In this document: positions 14,959 to 23,660 of the stretch, one piece after another | How the letters are laid out: each line of letters begins with the position of its first letter | Numbering within the stretch: position 1 is the stretch's first letter | Origin: SAR202 cluster bacterium | Lineage (GTDB): Bacteria > Chloroflexota > Dehalococcoidia > Lucifugimonadales > VGZR01 | Length of the DNA: 64,000 bases | NCBI GenBank assembly: GCA_016872515.1 | Contig: VGZR01000001.1 | Coordinates: 16,475 to 80,474, forward strand | Direction: 5' to 3' | The notes under the pieces: model-generated | What the model saw: the letters and a program-made list of their open reading frames with translations, nothing else | Told to the model about the DNA's origin: nothing | Databases searched by the model: none | Position numbers and translations under genes: made by a program

Positions 14959-17400
14959 TCAGACTCTCATCTCTGCGCCGAGTTCGCGCTGGAGCTGACG
15001 GAGGATGTCTTCCAAGGCTCTACTCACCTGCTCGGCGGTCAGCGTGTCCTTTGGGGACTGGAAGACGATCTGGTAGGCGATGGACCTCTTGCCTGCGGCA
15101 ACGCTGCTGCCCACGAAAACATCGAAAGGCGTGATCCGCCGGACCATCTTGTGCCGCTTGATGACCGCCTCGATGCTCTCGGAGGAAACATCGGCGCTCA
15201 CGACGAGGGCGATATCGCGGGCGGACTCGGGGAAGCGGCCGGCGGTAGAGTAGCGCTTCTCTGTCCTGGCGGCCGCTTCCAAGAGCTTTGCCAGGTCTAT
15301 CTCGAAGATTGCCACCGGCGCTCCGGTCAGGTCGAACCGCTCCAAGATTCGGGGGTGGACCTCGCCGACGGCACCAACGGCCTGGTCGCCGCAGAGGATA
15401 CGGGCGGCGCGGCCTGTGAGGAGTGCAGAGTCCTCGGCAGGCTCGTATCTTGTCTCAACGCCGAGACCGGAAAGAAGCGATTCCAAGACGCCCTTGGCAT
15501 CGAAGAAGCTCATGTCTTGCCCGGCCTGCTCTTTGGCGAGCCAGGAAAGGGGGAAGCGGCGTCCGGCGAATGCGGCAATGAGCGTCTCGCGCTCGTCGGG
15601 GAGGGTGGCCTTGTGGCCAGCCTGACGGGGTAGGTAGGCCCTCCCGATCTCGAAGAGGCGCAGGCCGTCGCGGGGGGACGTGCGCCAGTTCGCGGCCAGG
15701 GTCTCGAACATGCTGCCGCGTAGGTTGGGACGGAGGTACTGGAACTGGGCGGACATGGGGTTGGCGATGGCCAGCGGCTGTATATCGTTGCCGAATACCT
15801 CGGCCCGCTCCAGTGTCTCGTGGCTGGTGAGGGAGTAGGAGATGGCTTCGTGCATCCCAGCGGCTGCTAGGAGGTCGCGGGCCTTCTGCTTCAGGTCCCA
15901 CATCGGCTGCGGCACATGGTGCGGGATGTGCCCAGAAAGGGACGTGGTGGGCATCTCGTCGTAGCCGATGATGCGGGCGATTTCCTCGACCAGGTCGTCT
16001 TCGATAGCGATGTCGGAGCGCCAAAAGGGGGCCTCCAGCACGAGGTCGTCGCCATGGCCCTCGGCCTTCGTGGGGGTGAACCCGAGGGAGACCAGCACGC
16101 TCTGCACCTTGCTCATGGACAGGTCGGCGCCGAGCACCTGCTTCACCCGGCAGCGTGTGAGACGCACCACGGGCGGCGGGTTGCGCCGTGGCTGGAGGTC
16201 AACGATGCCCTTAGCAGCCTTGCCTCCAGCGACCTGGAGGATGAGCTGTGTGGCCCGGCGGAGGGCCAGCGGGGCCAGCTCGGCGCGGATGGCGCGCTCG
16301 AAGCGGTACGCGGCGCCTGTGCTGAGCTTGAGCGCGGCCGAAGTGCGCCGGGTGTTGATGGGCTCGAAGTTGGCCGACTCGAGAAGGATCGCCGTGGTGT
16401 ACCCGGACACCTCGGTGTTGGCCCCGCCCATGACGCCGGCGAGGCCGACGGCGTCATGGGCGTCGGCGATGACCAGCATGGGCGGTGAGAGTTTGCGGGT
16501 CGCGCCGTCCAGGGTCACCAATTCCTCGCCTGGGCGGGCTTGACGGACGATGATGTGCCTCTCTTTGACCTTATCGAAGTCGAAGGCGTGGAGCGGCTGG
16601 TTGTACTCCAGCATGACGTAGTTGGTGACGTCCACGACGTTGTTGATGGGCCGCTGGCCGGACTTGGCCAAGGCATCCTGGAGCCACTTCGGCGACGGGC
16701 CGACCTTGACGCCGGTGATGAGGCTGGCGGTGTAGCGATGACACAGGTCGGGGTCGGCGATCTCGATGGCGACATGCTTTACGATGGGGTCGCCGTCCTC
16801 GGGGTAGGAGAGGTCAGGCTCGGTCACCTTCTGTCCGGTGAGGGCGGCCACCTCATGGGCGATACCCAGGACGCAGAGGCAGTCGGGCCGGTTGGGCGTG
16901 GTCTCGATCTCGAAGATGATGTCGCCCAGGTAGTCCGCCGCCGGTGCACCGATGGGCGCGTCGTCAGGCAGGACGACGATGCCCTCCTGGTCTTGGCCCA
17001 GGTCGAGTTCGAGGGCTGAGCAGACCATGCCAACGGAGCGGACGCCGCGGATGTTGGCGGGACGCAACGGCTCGACGCGGCTGGAGTGGGTGTTGAAGAG
17101 ACGCGCACCCTCCTTGGCGAAGATGATTTTCTGGCCTGCCGCGACGTTGGGCGCGCCGCAGACGACGGTGACCTGCTCTCCCTTGCCCAGGTCAACGGTA
17201 GGTAACCTCAGGCGGTCGGCGTTGGGGTGGGGCTCCACCTTCAGCACGTGGCCGACTAGGACCTTGTCTCGCTCCCACTGGGTACCCTGCTCATGGACGG
17301 CCGTTACCTCGACGCCGGCCATCGTCAGCCGGTGCGCTAGCTCGCGTGGCGGCAGCGTGATGGGCACGTACTTTTTCAGCCAGGATAACGGGACTTGCAT
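14959..17400 (-). CDS. pheT: Phenylalanyl-tRNA synthetase beta subunit
   Basis: The 813 aa are full length for the bacterial beta subunit. The order is the N-terminal MQVPLSWLKKYVPITLPP, a tRNA-binding OB domain (about residues 42-150; KVEPHPNADRLRLPTVDLG), the B3/B4 editing domain (about 210-390), the B5 domain (about 405-475) and the C-terminal ferredoxin-fold anticodon-binding domain (about 720-810; FPESARDIALVVSADVS). It forms an alpha2beta2 enzyme with PheS, whose gene ends 22 nt upstream. moeA follows directly. Confidence 0.97.
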   Translation of the reverse strand: MQVPLSWLKKYVPITLPPRELAHRLTMAGVEVTAVHEQGTQWERDKVLVGHVLKVEPHPNADRLRLPTVDLGKGEQVTVVCGAPNVAAGQKIIFAKEGARLFNTHSSRVEPLRPANIRGVRSVGMVCSALELDLGQDQEGIVVLPDDAPIGAPAADYLGDIIFEIETTPNRPDCLCVLGIAHEVAALTGQKVTEPDLSYPEDGDPIVKHVAIEIADPDLCHRYTASLITGVKVGPSPKWLQDALAKSGQRPINNVVDVTNYVMLEYNQPLHAFDFDKVKERHIIVRQARPGEELVTLDGATRKLSPPMLVIADAHDAVGLAGVMGGANTEVSGYTTAILLESANFEPINTRRTSAALKLSTGAAYRFERAIRAELAPLALRRATQLILQVAGGKAAKGIVDLQPRRNPPPVVRLTRCRVKQVLGADLSMSKVQSVLVSLGFTPTKAEGHGDDLVLEAPFWRSDIAIEDDLVEEIARIIGYDEMPTTSLSGHIPHHVPQPMWDLKQKARDLLAAAGMHEAISYSLTSHETLERAEVFGNDIQPLAIANPMSAQFQYLRPNLRGSMFETLAANWRTSPRDGLRLFEIGRAYLPRQAGHKATLPDERETLIAAFAGRRFPLSWLAKEQAGQDMSFFDAKGVLESLLSGLGVETRYEPAEDSALLTGRAARILCGDQAVGAVGEVHPRILERFDLTGAPVAIFEIDLAKLLEAAARTEKRYSTAGRFPESARDIALVVSADVSSESIEAVIKRHKMVRRITPFDVFVGSSVAAGKRSIAYQIVFQSPKDTLTAEQVSRALEDILRQLQRELGAEMRV

Positions 17401-17422
17401 TCCGCTCCCCTGAGTTGGGCGG

Positions 17423-18478
17423 TCAGAACTGCTTCAGGAAGCGCAGGTCGTTGGCGTAGAAGAGCCGGATGTCCTCGATGCCGTGTTTAAGCATGGCCAT
17501 GCGCTCCATGCCCATGCCGAAGGCGAAGCCGGTGTAGGTGTTGGAGTCGTAGCCTACACCTTCCAGGACCTTCGGATGAACCATGCCTGCGCCCAAGATT
17601 TCGATCCAGCCGGTGTGCTTGCAGACGCGGCAACCCTTGCCCTCGCAGAGAAAGCAGTCCATGGACATCTCTGCTCCCGGCTCGACGAAGGGGAAGTAGT
17701 CGCAGCGGAAGCGGACTTTTCGGTCCTGTCCAAACAGGATGCGGGCGAACTCGTAGAGCGTGCCTTTGAGGTCGGCGAGGGTGATGCCCTTGTCCACAGC
17801 CAGGCCCTCGACCTGGGTGAAGTGCCACTCGTGGGTGGCGTCGGTGGCCTCGTACCTGTAGCACTTGCCGGGGACGACGACACGCACGGGCGGCTTGGTC
17901 TTCTCCATGATGCGCGCCTGCATCGGCGAGGTGTGGGTGCGCAGGAGCATGGGCCGGCCGCCGTTGGCGTCGGTATGATCAACCCAAAGGGTGTTCCACA
18001 TGTCTCGGGCCGGATGGTCTTTGGGGATGTTCAGCTTCTCGAAGTTGTACCCATCCAACTCGACCTCTGGGCCCTCGACGACCTGGAAGCCCATGGTGGC
18101 GAAGGCCGCGCAGACCTCGCGGACGATGCTGGTTGTTGGGTGAAGGCTCCCAGAAAGGACCGGCCAGCCGGGGAGGGTGATATCCAGCCGCTCCTGCTGG
18201 AGCTTGGCGGCCAAGGCAGCCTCCTCCAGTTCCTTGAGCCGGAGGCCGTAGGCGATCTCGAGGGCCTGCTTGGCTTCATTGCCAGCCATGCCCGCCTCGC
18301 GGCGCTGTTCAGGCGGTATCTCTCCGAGGGAACGGAGGGTCTGGGTGAGCTTCCCTTTGCGGCCAAGGTAGGAGACACGCCACTCTTCGAGGTGCGAGAG
18401 GTCACGGAGGGCCCCTAATTCACTCATGGCTTGGGCTTGAAGCTCCCGCAGGTTGCTTGTGGCGTCCTTGGTAGTCAT
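17423..18478 (-). CDS. pheS: Phenylalanyl-tRNA synthetase alpha subunit
   Basis: The 351-aa catalytic subunit charges tRNA-Phe. It has an N-terminal coiled coil (about residues 1-90, including SYLGRKGKLTQTLRSLG). The class II motifs include VVVPGKCYRYEATDATHEWHF (motif 2) and FAFGMGMERMAMLKHGIEDI (motif 3). Unusually, a cysteine-rich insert MDCFLCEGKGCRVCKHTGW gives two CxxC-like pairs; such inserts occur in many bacterial PheS and may bind zinc. pheT follows 22 nt downstream. A strong minus-strand promoter lies about 55 nt upstream. Confidence 0.97.
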   Translation of the reverse strand: MTTKDATSNLRELQAQAMSELGALRDLSHLEEWRVSYLGRKGKLTQTLRSLGEIPPEQRREAGMAGNEAKQALEIAYGLRLKELEEAALAAKLQQERLDITLPGWPVLSGSLHPTTSIVREVCAAFATMGFQVVEGPEVELDGYNFEKLNIPKDHPARDMWNTLWVDHTDANGGRPMLLRTHTSPMQARIMEKTKPPVRVVVPGKCYRYEATDATHEWHFTQVEGLAVDKGITLADLKGTLYEFARILFGQDRKVRFRCDYFPFVEPGAEMSMDCFLCEGKGCRVCKHTGWIEILGAGMVHPKVLEGVGYDSNTYTGFAFGMGMERMAMLKHGIEDIRLFYANDLRFLKQF

Positions 18479-18531
18479 TGCGCTTTCTGGGGTGCGAATA
18501 ACCCACGATATGAAGAAGGGGGCGTCTGTGC

Positions 18532-18561
18532 ATTATAGGTAGGGGTAGCTATCAGGGTCAA
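18532..18561 (-). promoter_or_regulatory. Sigma70-type promoter of the pheS-pheT-moeA operon
   Basis: Reading the minus strand, TTGACC (18561-18556) and a perfect TATAAT (18537-18532) are separated by 18 nt and end 53 nt before the pheS ATG. No competing gene on that strand lies between. The plus-strand comEA gene starts just beyond, at 18577. Confidence 0.7.
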
Positions 18562-18576
18562 GGAAACCAGGCACTT

Positions 18577-19248
18577 GTGACGCGAAGGCCAAATACCTTT
18601 CCGGTGCGAGGTCGACACGTGGAAGGGCGAGTCCATATAGTGCGCCACGTGGAGTTGCCCTTCGGACTCACGCTGCGGTTGGCCGTACAGGCGGTGCTTG
18701 CGCTGGCGGTGGCCGCCGCGCTTGCCGGGACTATCTTCCTCCTGGTGAGGTCCGGCTCCGCAGGCGAGGGCATCGAGTTGGTGGTGCTCAGCCCGACGGC
18801 GACCCAAGTGGTCGTTTTCAAGGTCTATGTGACCGGAGCCGTTCGCAATCCCGGTGTGTATGAGGTTAAGGCTGGGGATAGGTTGGCCGAGGTTTTAGCC
18901 GCCGCGGGTGGCCCCACCGAGGGGGCCGACCTGATTGCCGTGAACCTAGCCGCGCGGGTGAGGGATGAGGAGCATCGGCACGTCCCGAAAGTTGGCGAGG
19001 CGGTTGAGGTGGCCGGAGGTGCAGATGGGCCATCCGGTGTCGTCTCTGCCAGTGGCCGGCTCGACATCAATACCGCGACCGCCGACGAGCTCGTGGCTCT
19101 GCCGGGGATTGGCCAGGTAAGGGCGCAGGCCATCATCCGCTACCGGGATGCGAATGGTCCGTTCGCAAGGGTGGAGGACCTGTTGGAAGTCGAAGGGATA
19201 GGCCCGGCCACCCTCGAAGCTATCCGCGACCTCATCGAAGTCCGCTAA
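18577..19248 (+). CDS. comEA: ComEA-like DNA-binding protein (SLBB + helix-hairpin-helix)
   Basis: This 223-aa membrane-anchored DNA-uptake protein has a hydrophobic segment at about residues 30-58 (LRLAVQAVLALAVAAALAG). It is followed by a SLBB domain (about 80-150; VYVTGAVRNPGVYEVKAGD) and a C-terminal pair of HhH motifs (about 160-223; LDINTATADELVALPGIG and VEGIGPATLEAIRDLI). It binds double-stranded DNA outside the membrane and hands it to ComEC. The start is uncertain: GTG 18577 from the track or a later GTG about 40 nt on. The ComEC gene downstream is broken, so the protein may no longer serve transformation. Confidence 0.88.
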   Translation: MTRRPNTFPVRGRHVEGRVHIVRHVELPFGLTLRLAVQAVLALAVAAALAGTIFLLVRSGSAGEGIELVVLSPTATQVVVFKVYVTGAVRNPGVYEVKAGDRLAEVLAAAGGPTEGADLIAVNLAARVRDEEHRHVPKVGEAVEVAGGADGPSGVVSASGRLDINTATADELVALPGIGQVRAQAIIRYRDANGPFARVEDLLEVEGIGPATLEAIRDLIEVR

Positions 19249-19261
19249 GGCGTCCATCATC

Positions 19262-21675
19262 ATGAAGCTCCTGAGCCTGGCCATCGCCTTCCTCGGTGGG
19301 GTGCTCCTGAGTCAAGTGTTCCATCCGCCGTGGGAAGTCACAGCTCTTGTCTTCATCGCCTCATTCCTTCTGTCCGTCCTCCTTGGCTTGTCCCAAAAGT
19401 CCCTGATGCCTGCCCTACTTGTCGCAGCAGCATGCCTCGGTCTGTTTCGCGTCCATCTCTCCGACCCTAACGGGCCCGACAGCCTTGCTGGTCTCTACGA
19501 AGAGCAGTTGAGCATGGAAGGGGTTGTGGCGACGGACCCGCAGCCAGCGGGTCAGGCGTGAAGGTTCAGGTTCCGTGTTGAGTTGGTGGAGATTGATGGA
19601 CAGTCCAGCGAAGCCCCAAAAGTCATCCTGGTGACAGCGACTGTCCCCCCGAAACTCGCCGGGGAGCGGGGACGGCAACCGTTCAGGTACGGTGACCGAC
19701 TGAAGCTGACTGGGGTGCTGCAGGCAACCGGAGCTGAAGGCGAGTACGACTATGCCGCATACCTAGCGCGGCAGGGCGTCCGCTCCCGAATGCTGTTCCC
19801 GAAGATCGCTCTGGTCGAGGCTGACCAAGGGGTGTGGTTCTACCGGTGGTTGTACAGCGTAAGGCGAAGCCTTGTGGACTCGATTGCCGAGGTGGTGCCT
19901 GAGCCCCAGGCGTCGGTGGGCCAGACGATGCTTGTCGGCCTCCGTTCGGGAATCTCCGATGAGCTGAACGAATCGTTCCGCCGGTCGGGACTGACGCACA
20001 TCCTGGCCATCTCAGGGATGAATATCGGGATTGTGCTGGGGTTGGCAATTGCCGTGAGCCGGGCACTCTTCGGGCAGGAAAGTCTATACCTTACCTGCTA
20101 CTGCCGCTGATGGTGCTGTGGCTGTACGCGATGCTGGCAGGGATGTCGCCGTCGGTGGTGCGGGCGGCCGTGATGGGTACGGTGTACCTCGCCGCGCTCT
20201 TATTCGGGAGGCCAAATAGCGCCTTGCCCGGGCTAGGCCTGGCAGCCGGAGCGATGGTGGCCATCACCCCTGCTGTGCTATGGGACGTCTCATTCCAGTT
20301 GAGCTTCGCCGCCGTGGCCGGGATAGCAGCGTTCACCGACCCACTCGTCCGCCTGCTGCGGACACGGACGGCATTTCAGAATGGTATCGGTGCCATGGTC
20401 GCCGAGCCCATCGCCGTGACCGTGGCCGCGACGTCGGCGACTATCCCGTTGACCGCGTTATACTTCCAGAACATTGCATGGATAGGCATCCCGGCGACGC
20501 TGCTGGTCCTGCCAGTATTGCCGGTAATCCTGGTGGCCCACGCGGCCGCAGGTCTAGCCGGTATGGCCTCGACTGCTGTAGGGAACCTGTTCGGATGGGT
20601 GGCCTGGCTACCGACTGCCTACGTCACCGAGGTCACCGAACTGGCTGCTCTTGTGCCGGGTGGGCAGGTGGAGACTGGGCTACTGACAGCCGTGCTGGTG
20701 TTCGTGTATTACGGCGCGCTGGTGGCGTTCCTAGTGTGGGGGCCTGCGAAACGTCTTCTGGACCGTCTGGCGGAGCCTGATTCACAGGAAGTTCCTGTCG
20801 AACTGGGCATAGGTCCGAAGCTGGCCTTGCCCACGGTGGCAGCTGTGGCCGTGGCAGCCCTGGTTTAGATCGCAGCGGCAATTGCCCCCGACGGGAGGCT
20901 TGATGTGGTGTTCGTTGACGTAGGCTAGGGTGACGCCATCTTCATCGAGACGCCGGGCGGGCAGCAGGTGCTAGTGGACGGCGGTCCCGACCCGCTGGGA
21001 GCTGTGCGGTTCTTGGGCACGCGCATGGGCTTCGCAGACAAGAGCCTTGGCTTGGTGGTCTTGACCCACCCCCATGCCGACCACGTGACCGGCCTTGCGG
21101 AAGTGGTGGACCGGTATCGGGTGGGCACGGTTCTCGAAGCGGGAGAAGCCCAAGAGGGGCCGGCCTACATCGCATGGCGTAAATCGGTCGAAGAGGAGGG
21201 TGCAGACGTAACCCAAGCCCGAGAGGGCCAGACCTTCGCCATCGGGGACGGCGTCACGATTGAAGTGCTCAACCCGCCCGCAAGGCATTTGCGGGACACG
21301 GCTTCGGACGTGAACAATAGCTCGGTGGTGCTACGGATCGTCTATGGTAGGGTGAGTTTCCTTCTTACAGGGGACGTGTTCGAGGAAGCGGAGGGCTGGC
21401 TGGTTCGTCAGGGCGTCCTCCTCGACTCTGATGTCCTAAAAGTAGCTCACCACGGAAGTAGGACGTCTTCTTCCGAAGACTGTTTGGACAAGGTGTCTCC
21501 AAGTATCGCGGTCGTCTCAGTCGGTGAGGGAAATAGGTTCGGCCATCCGCACCCCGACACCCTAGAGGCACTGCACCGCGAGGTCGGCGCACAGGCTGTG
21601 CTGATGACGGCTGAGCGCGGGGCGATTGAAATAATCACGGATGGCGAGCGTCTTCAGGTCAAGACAGAGCGGTAG
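19262..21675 (+). pseudogene. comEC: Decayed DNA-uptake channel gene comEC
   Basis: Four track ORFs together make one ComEC. 19262-19561 holds the N-terminal membrane/OB start. 19583-20110 holds the OB domain and the first competence segment (LTHILAISGMNIGIVLGLA). 20110-20868 holds the channel helices. 20968-21675 holds the metallo-beta-lactamase domain (VVLTHPHADHVTG, VAHHGS). They are separated by TGA at 19559, a frameshift just before 20110, TAG at 20866 and TAG at 20926. Reading through restores family sequence: RFRFRVELVEIDG after the first stop, and VDVG-stop-GDAI where ComEC has VGQGDA, so CAG became TAG. Four independent lesions mean no full protein is made. comEA lies 13 nt upstream. 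Confidence 0.92.
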
Positions 21676-21758
21676 GATTTCTTCAAAGCCCGTTCGAGTA
21701 GAGCTGTGTGCTATACTCCGCCACCTGCTTCTGGGCAGATATGGATTGCGAGAGCGAG

Positions 21759-22475
21759 ATGGCGAGGTCGGACGGGCGAGGGTACGAACAACTGAGGCCG
21801 GTTACGATTACCCCGGGCGTGCAGGCATTTGCCGAAGGTTCGGCCCTCATCGAGATGGGCCTGACGCGTGTGCTCTGCACGGTGAGTGCGGAAGACGCGG
21901 TACCCGTCTTCCTGCGAGGCGCAGGCAAGGGTTGGATAACGGCGGAGTACGGGATGTTGCCCCGCTCGACCCTGACGCGTATGCCCCGGGAGTCTAGCCC
22001 GAGAGGGCGCACCCACGAGATTCAGCGTCTCATCGGGCGGTCGCTGCGGGCGATCGCGGACCTGAAAGCCCTGGGCGAGCGGACGCTGACTGTGGACTGT
22101 GATGTGCTCCAGGCGGACGGCGGCACGCGGACGGCTGCGGTGACTGGGGCGTATGTGGCCCTGTACCAGGCGCTCGTGACATTGAAGAAGCGGAGGAAGC
22201 TGGAGGCCATCCCCCTCAAGGCGGCTGTGGCCGCGACGAGCGTGGGCGTGCTGGGAGGAAAGATTGCCCTGGACCTCTGCTACGAAGAGGACTCGCGGGC
22301 TGAGGCAGACTTCAATGTCGTCATGACTGACCAGGGAAGGTTCGTCGAGGTGCAAGGCACAGGCGAGGAGGCGACCTTTTCGCGGGAGACGCTGGACCTG
22401 GTGGTGGCCTTGGCGGAGCAAGGCATCCGGTCGCTTTTTCAGATGCAGAGTGATGTGATAGCCAAGCTATCGTAA
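21759..22475 (+). CDS. rph: Ribonuclease PH
   Basis: RNase PH trims tRNA 3' ends by phosphorolysis. From ATG 21759 the product is 238 aa and begins [17 protein letters not shown], the standard family N-terminus; the track start at 21708 adds 17 unusual residues. A TATACT -10-like box at 21712-21717 would put transcription start after 21708. Other blocks are [50 protein letters not shown] and [19 protein letters not shown]. It is intact although the preceding comEC has decayed, which fits its own promoter. Confidence 0.95.
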   Translation: MARSDGRGYEQLRPVTITPGVQAFAEGSALIEMGLTRVLCTVSAEDAVPVFLRGAGKGWITAEYGMLPRSTLTRMPRESSPRGRTHEIQRLIGRSLRAIADLKALGERTLTVDCDVLQADGGTRTAAVTGAYVALYQALVTLKKRRKLEAIPLKAAVAATSVGVLGGKIALDLCYEEDSRAEADFNVVMTDQGRFVEVQGTGEEATFSRETLDLVVALAEQGIRSLFQMQSDVIAKLS

Positions 22476-22496
22476 CGAGGTTGCCAGGGCGGAGTG

Positions 22497-22685
22497 TTAC
22501 GGATATCCCGCCGGGGCTTCCTCGACGGGCATGGGATCGTTGGCTATCTGCGTGATGTAGCCTGCCGCTTCGTCGATGGTCTTCTGTGCCTCCCGCGCGC
22601 GCTTCTCGCCCCAGAGTGCGACCGCGCGTTTCTGCAGGGAACTGGCAATCTCATCCTTGGAGGCAGGCAACGTGAATTCGCTCAT
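22497..22685 (-). CDS. Small conserved-looking protein, possibly amidase-associated
   Basis: This 62-aa protein begins MSEFTLPASKDEIASSL, has an amphipathic helical middle (WGEKRAREAQKTIDEAAG) and ends with an acidic Pro-rich tail (PMPVEEAPAGYP). The size, helix and acidic tail recall GatC/AtzG-type amidase partners, but no amidase gene is adjacent, so the assignment is weak. It is convergent with rph (21 nt between stops) and divergent from rpmH. Confidence 0.5.
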   Translation of the reverse strand: MSEFTLPASKDEIASSLQKRAVALWGEKRAREAQKTIDEAAGYITQIANDPMPVEEAPAGYP

Positions 22686-22789
22686 CGCACACCACCGTCT
22701 AAGAGTCGCTGAAACTTGACTGCGATTCTATCTGACTTGAGCGGCCCTTAGGAAGAGGGTGCAGGGTGACGCCAGGGAACGCATGTTCG

Positions 22790-22820
22790 TTGGCACTGCT
22801 CCGAACCGATAGGTTATAAT
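22790..22820 (+). promoter_or_regulatory. Promoter of rpmH-rnpA-yidD
   Basis: TTGGCA at 22790-22795 and a perfect TATAAT at 22815-22820, 19 nt apart, end 26 nt before the rpmH ATG. A GAGGAG ribosome site follows at about 22834. Confidence 0.65.
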
Positions 22821-22846
22821 CTCTAGGTTATTCGAGGAGTGGGCCA

Positions 22847-22984
22847 ATGCCGAAAAGAACCTATCAACCAAAGAAGCGTCGCCGGGTGAGGGTGCATGGA
22901 TTCCGTGCTCGGATGAGCACCCACAACGGGCGCAACGTCATCAAACGCCGTCAGCTCAAGGGGCGGCACCGGCTGACGGTCTAG
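22847..22984 (+). CDS. rpmH: 50S ribosomal protein L34
   Basis: This 45-codon gene is too short for the ORF track. It translates [19 protein letters not shown], with the rest rich in Arg and Lys and ending KGRHRLTV, the classic L34 pattern (MKRTYQPK...RVHGFRARM...GR.VI..RR.KGR..L). It lies immediately upstream of rnpA, the near-universal bacterial order rpmH-rnpA-yidD-yidC. GAGGAGTGGGCCA precedes the ATG. Confidence 0.97.
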   Translation: MPKRTYQPKKRRRVRVHGFRARMSTHNGRNVIKRRQLKGRHRLTV

Positions 22985-23006
22985 CCCGGCCCCCTGGCAG
23001 CGCTTC

Positions 23007-23366
23007 ATGCGCAGAGAGCAACGCCTGCGAAGGTCGAGCGACTTCACGGCGGTGGTTAAGAGGGGACGGAGTTGGTCGAACAGGCTGCTGGTCTTGGCGA
23101 TGCGTCCGAACGGCCTCGAGATCAGCCGTTTTGGCTTTTCAGTGGGGAAGCGCGTCGGGACTTCAGTTGTACGTAACAAGGTCAAACGCCGGTTGAGGGA
23201 ATTGGTGAGAGAGGTTCAGTCAGAGGACTGCTGTGATCTGGTTTTCATCGCCCGGAAGGATGCAGGTGCAGCCGCCTACGATGAGTTGGTTGCCTCTGTA
23301 GATGCCCTTCTGGTGCGTGCCGGGCTCGTCAAGCGGGCGGAGCCGGTAAACCAACCATGCAAATAG
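23007..23366 (+). CDS. rnpA: Ribonuclease P protein component
   Basis: This 119-aa basic protein assists the RNase P RNA in tRNA 5' processing. It begins MRREQRLRRSSDFTAVVKRG and holds the RNP signature VRNKVKRRLRELVRE (R-N-x-x-K-R-x-x-R) and FIARKDAG. It follows rpmH by 22 nt and overlaps yidD by 10 nt. Confidence 0.96.
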   Translation: MRREQRLRRSSDFTAVVKRGRSWSNRLLVLAMRPNGLEISRFGFSVGKRVGTSVVRNKVKRRLRELVREVQSEDCCDLVFIARKDAGAAAYDELVASVDALLVRAGLVKRAEPVNQPCK

Positions 23367-23581
23367 GGATCATGAAGATAGCTGCATTAGCCGCCATCAA
23401 ACTCTATAGGGTCACCCTTTCACCCTATTTCGGAGGCACGTGCCGACACTACCCTGGCTGCTCCCAGTACGCGCAGGAAGCGGTATCGAAATACGGGGCC
23501 TTGAAAGGGACGCGGCTGGCTATCAGCCGACTCAGCCGTTGCCGCCCATTCGGGACATTCGGCTATGACCCGGTGCCCTAA
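23357..23581 (+). CDS. yidD: Membrane protein insertion efficiency factor YidD
   Basis: The 74-aa product has the YidD core: KLYRVTLSPYFGGTCRHYP, CSQYAQEAVSKYGALKG and the C-terminal RCRPFGTFGYDPVP. An N-terminal amphipathic helix probably attaches it to the inner face of the membrane, where it aids YidC-dependent insertion. It overlaps rnpA by 10 nt. Unusually, yidC is not next; a PQQ-repeat lipoprotein gene lies between. Confidence 0.95.
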   Translation: MQIGIMKIAALAAIKLYRVTLSPYFGGTCRHYPGCSQYAQEAVSKYGALKGTRLAISRLSRCRPFGTFGYDPVP

Positions 23582-23660
23582 TCATCTACCTGAGGATTTG
23601 TGAGAATATGGGCCGTTTAGCCCTAGACTCGGCCAATGTGAAAGGCGGACTTCAATTCCC

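Noticed and set aside
20080-20115. Programmed frameshift in comEC
   Set aside because: No slippery heptamer was seen, and the gene also has three nonsense codons, so decay explains it better.
22686-22846. Replication origin next to rpmH
   Set aside because: rpmH-rnpA often lies near oriC, but there is no dnaA or dnaN gene and I saw no cluster of TTATCCACA boxes.
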